Made by a program: the position numbers and the translations under genes | Shown here: positions 19,441 through 25,001 of the stretch, in pieces | How the letters are laid out: every line of letters starts with the position of its first letter | Numbering within the stretch: position 1 is the first letter of the stretch | Notes under the pieces: generated by a model | Told to the model about the DNA's origin: nothing | Databases searched by the model: none | Seen by the model: the letters and a program-made list of their open reading frames with translations, nothing else | Assembly (NCBI RefSeq): GCF_003202235.1 | Contig: NZ_MASU01000004.1 | Span: 1 to 38,734, forward strand | Source of the DNA: Prauserella flavalba | Lineage (GTDB): Bacteria > Actinomycetota > Actinomycetes > Mycobacteriales > Pseudonocardiaceae | DNA: 38,734 nt | Direction: 5' to 3'

Positions 19441-19776
19441 TCACATCGTGAACGGGGGATCGTTGTCCCCGTGATAATCGTCGGGGCGGGTCGCCGGATG
19501 GAAGAGCCAAGGCGTGTCACGTGCCTGCAACGCTCGCCAGTCCACTGGCCTGATGTAGTTCGGGTCGCCGACGGGGATGATCAACGTTGCTTCAGGGTCG
19601 TCGCCGAGCCGCTTGTCGTTCGCCCACCTAACTTGTGCAGGCGACAGCTCAGGTGGTCGCGTGTAGACCTGCCGGTCGGCTCTCCAGACCCGCACCTGTG
19701 CGACGGCCAAGAATGCCAGCAGCGCGACCAAGAAAACACCGAGAACGCTGCCAATCACAATCCATACGGCTGCCAT
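19441..19776 (-). CDS. Small single-pass membrane protein
   Basis: 111 residues from ATG 19776. The open frame extends to 20049 but upstream sequence is Arg-rich shadow. The first 27 residues (AVWIVIGSVLGVFLVALLAF) form one transmembrane helix, followed by VWRADRQVYT, which suggests a cytoplasmic tail. The rest is soluble and ends DDYHGDNDPPFTM. No family is recognised. It lies 107 bp after the PadR gene, at the end of the deazaguanine operon. Confidence 0.65.
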   Translation of the reverse strand: MAAVWIVIGSVLGVFLVALLAFLAVAQVRVWRADRQVYTRPPELSPAQVRWANDKRLGDDPEATLIIPVGDPNYIRPVDWRALQARDTPWLFHPATRPDDYHGDNDPPFTM

Positions 19777-19883
19777 CCCGCGTTCAGTTCTCGGCAGGGC
19801 GCGGTCTGTGGACGGAGCCTGTGTCTTGCTGGCGGACCAGCGATCTGGCCAGCCGCCATTCTGGACGGTCGGTGCGCATCGCC

Positions 19884-20231
19884 CTACTTCGTGACTGCCT
19901 CTGTTACGGCGGAACGGAAGATGGGCCGAAGCGCCCAGCCGAGCCACCTGCACGCGAACCCCAGCACGTCGCCGCTTCCGGCCGCCGACCTTCGGGCTGC
20001 GCCGATGCCCCGGTCGGTGATCCGGTAGTAGCGGCGTCGCGGCTGCCACGGGTGGGTGGGATCGCGGTCAGCCCAAGAGGAGCAGACCCACCCGGCGTTC
20101 TCCGAGCGAAGCAGAATCGGGTACGTGGTTCCGGGGAGCAGGCCCGTGCGCTCGTAGATTTCCAAGCCATGCAACGCCTTGTCAGGCTCGGCCGACAACG
20201 CCGTCAGCACGGCCAGCGTGTTCTTCCGCAT
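19884..20231 (-). CDS. PadR family transcriptional regulator
   Basis: 115 residues from ATG 20231, with AGGAGA 7 bases upstream. The longer open frame to 20579 is spurious. The winged-helix PadR core is visible: TLAVLTALSAEPDKALHGLE, then LLPGTTYPILLRSENAGWV (recognition helix and wing), then RRRYYRITDRG (86-ish), the usual PadR wing end. It lacks the long C-terminal dimer helices and so belongs to the short PadR subfamily. It follows the APH gene by 19 bp in the same operon and may control it. Confidence 0.85.
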   Translation of the reverse strand: MRKNTLAVLTALSAEPDKALHGLEIYERTGLLPGTTYPILLRSENAGWVCSSWADRDPTHPWQPRRRYYRITDRGIGAARRSAAGSGDVLGFACRWLGWALRPIFRSAVTEAVTK

Positions 20232-20250
20232 ACGTGCATCTCCTGTTCGA

Positions 20251-21240
20251 TCATCCGCCGTTCGCGAGCAGGGTGCGGGTGCGGCGCCACTGGTGCTCGA
20301 AGGCGGACACCTGGTCGTGGCTGCGTTTCCAGCGCACGGCCAGCCAGCGCAGGGCCACGGTGCGGCGAGCGGCGGCGAACCGGCGGCGGCTCTGATCGTC
20401 GTCGACACCGAGTTCGGGCAGCAGAGCGAGCCACCGGTCGTCGTCGATCGTGCGGGCGCTGGGATGCTCGATGAGTTCGGCTGCATCGTAGGCAGCGTCG
20501 GAGTGACCGGCGAATTCCCAGTCCAGAACGTAGATCGCGCTGATGAAATCGTGCCAGAGCCAGTTGTCGAGGTTGCCATCGCCGTGGGAAAACACCAGCG
20601 GGGCCGGCTCGGCGAGGACGGCCGCGTCGCCGCGGTCGTGCCATGCGGTGAGCAACGCGGTCATGTCGCGGGTGAGGGCCTCGTCGGGGTACTGGCGCAA
20701 TTGCTCAGTCCAGGTCCCGGTGATGCGGCGGACGAAGTCGCTCGCGGCGTCCAGACGGCCCAAGGTGGCGAATGGCCCGAGTGGGACCTGACGGATCTGC
20801 CGGAGGACGGTGACCAGCGCCGGCAGTGCCTTGCTGGGCCTGTCCAGCTTGGTGATCGGCAGTCCTGGCACGAACCGCAAGCCCACGGCGGGCAGCTCAG
20901 GATGTGGATCGTGCCAGAACGCCGCTCCGGCGGCGGTGACGCCGTGCTCGCCGAGGTGTCGCAGCGCGTTCCATTCGCATCGGGCGCGGTCGCGTTTGTC
21001 GGTGCGGTAGAGCTTGAGGCAGGACAAGCCCCGCGAGCTGCTCCAGCGGTAGACACGGTTGTTCCGGCCACCGGTGAGCCGGGTCAGCCCCAGCTCTGGC
21101 AGGTCGGCGTCCAGAGCCTCCGGCCGCGCGCGGTGTAGGGCGCGCAACTCGGCCAGCAGGTCGTTCGGGATGGTGTCGCGGTCCAACGTCGCGTGCTCCG
21201 GGTCGGTGTGGTCGGGCAGCACGGCCCGCCAGGCGGTCAC
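20251..21240 (-). CDS. APH-family phosphotransferase (small-molecule kinase)
   Basis: 329 residues with the aminoglycoside phosphotransferase/choline kinase fold. The N-lobe has LTGGRNNRVYRW and LKLYR (probable ATP-binding lysine at about 77). The catalytic loop is HGDGNLDN (219-226) with Asp221 and Asn226, and the metal-binding motif is LDWEF with Asp240. All key residues are present. The GTG overlaps the stop of the preceding phosphatase gene (GTGA). It could phosphorylate a pathway intermediate or provide self-resistance by modifying the final product; sequence alone does not decide. Confidence 0.88.
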   Translation of the reverse strand: MTAWRAVLPDHTDPEHATLDRDTIPNDLLAELRALHRARPEALDADLPELGLTRLTGGRNNRVYRWSSSRGLSCLKLYRTDKRDRARCEWNALRHLGEHGVTAAGAAFWHDPHPELPAVGLRFVPGLPITKLDRPSKALPALVTVLRQIRQVPLGPFATLGRLDAASDFVRRITGTWTEQLRQYPDEALTRDMTALLTAWHDRGDAAVLAEPAPLVFSHGDGNLDNWLWHDFISAIYVLDWEFAGHSDAAYDAAELIEHPSARTIDDDRWLALLPELGVDDDQSRRRFAAARRTVALRWLAVRWKRSHDQVSAFEHQWRRTRTLLANGG

Positions 21241-22112
21241 GGCGTGCCCGCCGGTCGTGGCCAGTACGGCGTATCGCGGGCGATGTCCATCATCGGCAGC
21301 AGTGTGTCCGCGAGGGCGGGGGTTGTGGCCACGGTGCAGCGGGCGCGGGTGGAGTGCGGGCTGCCGTCAGCGTCGAGGACCAGCGCGCCGGCTTCGCGGG
21401 CGATGATCGCCCCGGAGGCGGTGTCCCAGGTCCGGTTGCCGAACAGGATGCTGGCGTCCAGGGTGCCGTCGGCGACCCACACCAGTTCGAGCGCGGTGGT
21501 GCCAAGGCGACGGACACCTTGTGCCTGAGCGGTCAGGCGCAGGTCCACGGTGACACACAACTGATCGCGAACGGTGGCGTCGGGACCGCTGCCGTAGTCA
21601 CACAGAGCGATCAACGCCTGGTCGAGGCGAGCGGTCGTCGAGACGCTGATCGGGTCTCCGTCGCGGAAGGCGCCGCCGCCGGTGACGGCCCAGTACCGGC
21701 GCCCCAGGAACGGCAGGGCCGTGATGCCGAGGACGGGCTGGTGGTCGTGGACCAGGGCGAGTGCGATCGCGCACAGCGAGCCACCGTGGCTGAAGTTGAT
21801 CGTGCCGTCGATCGGGTCGAGTACCCAGTAGGTGTTCTTGTCGCCGGAGGCACCGAGTTCCTCGCCGATGAAGCCGACGGCGGGATCCCAGCGGCTCAGT
21901 CGGTCTCGGATGAGGCGTTCGACGGCAAGGTCGATGTTGGTGACGACATCGCGGTCGCCTTTGATGTGGATCTGGGTCGGTTGGTGGCTCAGGGTGTGCT
22001 GGACGGCGAGGTCGATGGCGCGTTGCGCCGCGGTGAGGGCGTGATCGAGATCCGGGATCGACATCGAGGAGGTTTCCTTGGAACCGTGAGGAATGTGGTC
22101 GGGCTCGCTCAT
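21237..22112 (-). CDS. Inositol monophosphatase family phosphatase
   Basis: 291 residues, or 275 from the alternative ATG at 22064. It has all metal-binding motifs of the IMPase superfamily: GEE (83-85), DPIDGT (99-104) and WDTASG (229-234). It should remove phosphate from a small phosphorylated metabolite, such as inositol phosphate, histidinol phosphate, PAP or a sugar phosphate. Its stop overlaps the kinase start and its own start is 6 bp from the previous stop, so it is tightly fixed in the operon. An adjacent kinase and phosphatase suggest a protect-and-release scheme, which is inference. Confidence 0.9.
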   Translation of the reverse strand: MSEPDHIPHGSKETSSMSIPDLDHALTAAQRAIDLAVQHTLSHQPTQIHIKGDRDVVTNIDLAVERLIRDRLSRWDPAVGFIGEELGASGDKNTYWVLDPIDGTINFSHGGSLCAIALALVHDHQPVLGITALPFLGRRYWAVTGGGAFRDGDPISVSTTARLDQALIALCDYGSGPDATVRDQLCVTVDLRLTAQAQGVRRLGTTALELVWVADGTLDASILFGNRTWDTASGAIIAREAGALVLDADGSPHSTRARCTVATTPALADTLLPMMDIARDTPYWPRPAGTP

Positions 22113-22118
22113 GGCGAC

Positions 22119-22484
22119 CTATAAGGTCATCAGCGTCGAGACCGATGTCGCGATGCGGTGCCATTCGGCCGCACGTGCCCTCGCCAGTTCGGTTCCGATC
22201 GGGTCCTCTCCGTCGTCAGCGGTGAATGCCCATCGCCGGGCGCGGAAATCGGCGATGATCTCCAATGCGGCTGGCCCCATTGCGGCCACGATTTCGGCTG
22301 CCTGTTCCCGCACCAGCAAGCGGATTCGCTGCGGTTCTTGATATGGCCGCGTGCAGCGCGCGGTAGTTCGGGTGATGGGCAGGGGTTGTGGCACGAGAAA
22401 CCCGGCCAGTTCGGTCGACGGTCGCGCGCCGTCAAGGAGGTGGTCGTGGCCAACGCGCGAGCTGTGGCTGTCGAGGATGGTCAT
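22119..22484 (-). CDS. Hypothetical protein
   Basis: 121 residues from ATG 22484, overlapping the stop of the Nudix-fold gene (ATGA). The C-terminal half (about 50-120) is helical with RIRLLVREQAAEIVAAMGP and TELARARAAEWHRIA. No family is recognised. The upstream extension of the frame to 22589 is shadow of the previous gene. Four-base coupling on one side and a 6-bp gap on the other support it as a real operon member. Confidence 0.7.
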   Translation of the reverse strand: MTILDSHSSRVGHDHLLDGARPSTELAGFLVPQPLPITRTTARCTRPYQEPQRIRLLVREQAAEIVAAMGPAALEIIADFRARRWAFTADDGEDPIGTELARARAAEWHRIATSVSTLMTL

Positions 22485-22918
22485 GGTGTCCACGCCTGCC
22501 ACGGGTTCTCGGCCCACAGAGTGCCGGCGATCAGCGCGTCGCGGACTGCTGTGGGTTCGAGGGTGGACAGTTCGCGTTCCCCAGCCCATCGGTGCGGACG
22601 GGGCGCCGACTCGTCGAGGCGGTCGCGCTCGGTGAGCGTGACGTCGAACAGGAAGACCAGCTCCGAGGTGGCCGGGTGTCCTGGCTGGGTGGTGTCGCGT
22701 TCGACGACGGCGCAGAAGTCCACTGCGGCGGCGGTCGCGCGGAGCTGGTCGCGCAATGCTCGGCGGAGTGCCTGTTCGACAGGTTCTCCCGTGCGGACCG
22801 GGCCGCCGGGCAGGGTGGTGTGGTCCGGGTGCTCGACCAGCAGAAGGCGTTCATCCCGTCCAATCAGGGCGTAGACGACGACGTGGGGTGTCGCGATGGG
22901 ACTGCCGGGTTCGCTCAT
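22481..22918 (-). CDS. Nudix-fold protein with a degenerate Nudix box
   Basis: 145 residues. The fold is clear: PHVVVYALIGRDERLLLVEH, then TTLPGGPVRTGEP, then a C-terminal FLFDVTL. The canonical box G-x5-E-x7-R-E-U-x-E-E is changed to RALRDQ at 53-58. The first catalytic Glu is Ala54, and the metal-binding pair is Asp57-Gln58. Ordinary pyrophosphohydrolase activity is therefore doubtful. It may bind a nucleotide as a sensor or act by altered chemistry. It opens a tight block of four overlapping or nearly touching genes. The start is ATG 22918, 102 bp after the QueE stop. Confidence 0.8.
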   Translation of the reverse strand: MSEPGSPIATPHVVVYALIGRDERLLLVEHPDHTTLPGGPVRTGEPVEQALRRALRDQLRATAAAVDFCAVVERDTTQPGHPATSELVFLFDVTLTERDRLDESAPRPHRWAGERELSTLEPTAVRDALIAGTLWAENPWQAWTP

Positions 22919-23020
22919 CGTGGGCCGCCTGTCGGTTGGAGCTGGGAGGGGAAGTCGATGGCCTCGCTCGACGACGAGCGCGGCGTGGGAACCCGGCCGG
23001 CGAACCTGCGGGCGATGGTG

Positions 23021-23743
23021 TCAGCGGCCACGGTCGTTCTCCCACAACAAGGTGTGCAACCGGGTCGACAGGTTCCATCCGTGCGCCAGCACCGGGTCGG
23101 CCAGGACTCGCATCCTGGCCAGGACGGTGGTGCTGTCCGTGCCTTCGGGCATCACCCACACCGGGTGAAGGTCGTAGGTGCTGACCAGTTCCTGGATCTC
23201 GTCGAGGTCATCGACGTCTTGAGCGACGAACTTCCAGCTCGCTTTCCCGCTGGCCGTCAGGTCCTTCAAGACGGTGGGCCGGATGCGTTGATGGCGTCGC
23301 AGCCGCGAGTGCGCGAGCTTCGGTGAGACGTTGAACCGAGTGACCGCCGAGGCGATCAAGGCTGTGGGCGCGATGGTGCCGGACGTCTCGATCTCGATGT
23401 CGGTGGCGAGTTGGCGCTCGCGGATCGCGTTCACCAGTCGCTCGACGACGCGCGGCTGCAGCAGTGGTTCACCGCCGGTTATCACGACCAGCCCGGCCGG
23501 GCCGCCGGACAGCCACGACAGGACGTCCTCGATCGAGACGATTCGCTGTTCGGCGGCGAGGTCGTAGCGACGCTGATCATGGGTTTGGGCGCTATCGCAC
23601 CACACGCAGGAGATGTGGCAGCCGAACAGCCGGATGAAGCGCGCGTACCGGCCGGTGCTCGGCCCCTCGCCCTGAAAGGTCGGGCCGAACATCTCGTTGA
23701 TCACGAGATCCCGTTCCGCGTCGGGCACCACCGGTAGCTTCAT
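23021..23743 (-). CDS. queE: 7-carboxy-7-deazaguanine synthase (radical SAM)
   Basis: 240 residues from ATG 23743, which overlaps the QueD stop (ATGA). QueE converts 6-carboxy-tetrahydropterin to 7-carboxy-7-deazaguanine using a [4Fe-4S] cluster and SAM. The substrate segment MFGPTFQGEGPSTGR (18-32) is typical of QueE. The radical SAM cluster motif C-x3-C-x2-C is Cys42, Cys46 and Cys49 (GCHISCVWC). The SAM motif is VVITGGEPLLQ. The length is right for the family. The partner QueD is adjacent. No QueC, QueF or FolE is seen in this window. Confidence 0.93.
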   Translation of the reverse strand: MKLPVVPDAERDLVINEMFGPTFQGEGPSTGRYARFIRLFGCHISCVWCDSAQTHDQRRYDLAAEQRIVSIEDVLSWLSGGPAGLVVITGGEPLLQPRVVERLVNAIRERQLATDIEIETSGTIAPTALIASAVTRFNVSPKLAHSRLRRHQRIRPTVLKDLTASGKASWKFVAQDVDDLDEIQELVSTYDLHPVWVMPEGTDSTTVLARMRVLADPVLAHGWNLSTRLHTLLWENDRGR

Positions 23744-24303
23744 GACCCGTCCAGCGGCCCGGTGGTCGCGCTGTTGAGGTCGGTCTCCCGCACGAACACC
23801 CGGCCCACGCGGGCACCGGCAGCGCACGGCAACCCGGCGAGCACGACCTGGCTCATGCGCCGCACCAGCACGGCCACGGCCTCAACGGTCGGCCACATCA
23901 GGTCGGCTGCCAGCGCCTCCGCCTCTCCAGCGAGGCAAGCATGGCCGGTTCCGAAGCGGAACACCTTGCATTCCGCTGCCGCGAGAGGCTCCACGAGGGC
24001 GTCTTGGACGCCGAGCATGGTCCCGTGATCGAGGTGGGTGTCGATCCAGTGCCGGATACCGGCTTTCAAGGCACTGAACTCCACAACCGTGGCCTCGTCG
24101 CTCAGTCTCGGGGCGATCACGGAGACGGCTACCCGCCAGGAATGTCCGTGCAGGCTGGTGCACTTGCCACCCAGGTGCGGCAGGCGGTGCGCGGTTTCGA
24201 AGGAGTGCTCGACCGTGATCTGGTGGGCTGTCGGAACGCGGTCGTCCATCACGAGGTCTGCGGGGTTGGTGGTGGCGTGACCGGTCGTCGCCGTGCCGAG
24301 CAT
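23740..24303 (-). CDS. queD: 6-carboxy-5,6,7,8-tetrahydropterin synthase
   Basis: QueD converts dihydroneopterin triphosphate to 6-carboxy-tetrahydropterin, the step before QueE. From ATG 24249, the zinc ligands are His21, His34 and His36 and the catalytic cysteine is Cys30, in HRLPHLGGKCTSLHGHSW. The Asp-His pair is at 74-75 in LDHGTM. I gave ATG 24303 as the start because GAGAGGAA lies 11 bases upstream; starting at 24249 removes 18 poorly conserved residues and is equally possible. Sequence after about residue 140 is longer than in minimal QueD. It is the first gene under element B. Confidence 0.92.
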   Translation of the reverse strand: MLGTATTGHATTNPADLVMDDRVPTAHQITVEHSFETAHRLPHLGGKCTSLHGHSWRVAVSVIAPRLSDEATVVEFSALKAGIRHWIDTHLDHGTMLGVQDALVEPLAAAECKVFRFGTGHACLAGEAEALAADLMWPTVEAVAVLVRRMSQVVLAGLPCAAGARVGRVFVRETDLNSATTGPLDGS

Positions 24304-24379
24304 CGTGAACGCGGTTCCTCTCCACCGGGCGCTGCCGCAGCGCGGACTGTCGGTGCCATCGAGTAAGCCTTGGGGTGAG

Positions 24380-24427
24380 CTGCGGCGGAAGGCGTCGGGG
24401 GGAAGGGGAGTGCACCTTCCGCCGCAG
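24380..24427 (-). promoter_or_regulatory. Inverted repeat in the queD upstream region
   Basis: A perfect 13-bp inverted repeat: CTGCGGCGGAAGG (24380-24392) and its complement (24415-24427), with a 22-base loop. It begins 8 bases after the conserved TTGACT of element B. Element C has an inverted repeat at the same 8-base distance. It could be a repressor site or a leader hairpin. Confidence 0.6.
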
Positions 24428-24434
24428 TCGGGTC

Positions 24435-24520
24435 CAGTCAACGGCCGGTAATCACGGTGATCCAGAGCGTGGGTGCGGCGTCGATGAGGCGCGAATGAGG
24501 CGTTGTTTTGGTTGACCTGC
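24435..24520 (-). promoter_or_regulatory. Composite regulatory element, copy B (queD operon)
   Basis: Minus-strand order: GCAGGTCAAC, two 11-bp-spaced repeats CGCCTCATT and CGCCTCATC, CGCTCTGG, 20 bases, TTGACTG. It aligns without gaps to copy C, with about 56 of 86 bases identical by hand count. It ends 132 bp before ATG 24303. No clear -10 box is seen, so an activator-dependent promoter is inferred. Confidence 0.75.
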
Positions 24521-24559
24521 GGAAACGGCGGCACCCGAGAGGGGAACACGGCCCGACGT

Positions 24560-24970
24560 TCACCCAGCGGGGTGACTGTAACGGTACGAGTAAGCCCTGC
24601 CGCCGATGACCACGCAACCTGGTCGCGCTCCGCCAAGCCGGCGGATGGCCATCAGCGTGTCGGCGAGAAGAGCCTCCAGTTCAGCCTCGCTCCGCCGCTC
24701 GTACAGCAGCACCAAGGGCGTCCGCGCGGGCTTGCCCTTCGCGGCGGCCGGTGTGTTCTCGGTTGCGTCGATCCGTCGGCTGCCCTCGACGCCGTGCTGT
24801 CGGCAAATCCAGCTCGCGGGTACCTCGGCGTCGGCCGCGAACTGCACGGTGAACCCGTGTCCCCGCGCGCAGGCGAACCGGGCGGTGACTCGGGCGGCGA
24901 GATCGGTGTCGCGCTCCACCTCCGCTGTGACGTGCCCCCGGCGATATCCGCGCAGTGCCCCTTTTCCCAT
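24560..24970 (-). CDS. RbpA paralogue (RNA polymerase-binding protein)
   Basis: 136 residues. RbpA binds the sigma-A/RNA polymerase holoenzyme in actinobacteria, aids open complex formation and affects rifampicin tolerance. This protein matches its layout: LRGYRRGHVTAEVERDTDLA core, Zn-ribbon-like Cys34/His38 and Cys56/His59 in FACARGHGF and SWICRQHG, then the C-terminal sigma-interaction helices ERRSEAELEALLADTLMAIR (91-110). A 25-residue extension follows (GARPGCVVIGG...), absent from housekeeping RbpA as I know it. The fourth zinc ligand is His instead of the usual Cys. It is the last gene of the lanthipeptide operon, 31 bp after the STAND gene. Confidence 0.85.
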   Translation of the reverse strand: MGKGALRGYRRGHVTAEVERDTDLAARVTARFACARGHGFTVQFAADAEVPASWICRQHGVEGSRRIDATENTPAAAKGKPARTPLVLLYERRSEAELEALLADTLMAIRRLGGARPGCVVIGGRAYSYRYSHPAG

Positions 24971-25001
24971 CCGCCCCAGCTCCCGCTATTCCGACTGATC
25001 T

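Noticed and set aside
21901-21920. Another copy of ATGAGGCG inside the phosphatase gene
   Set aside because: It is a single core without the 11-bp repeat or the flanking blocks, so it is expected by chance in coding DNA.
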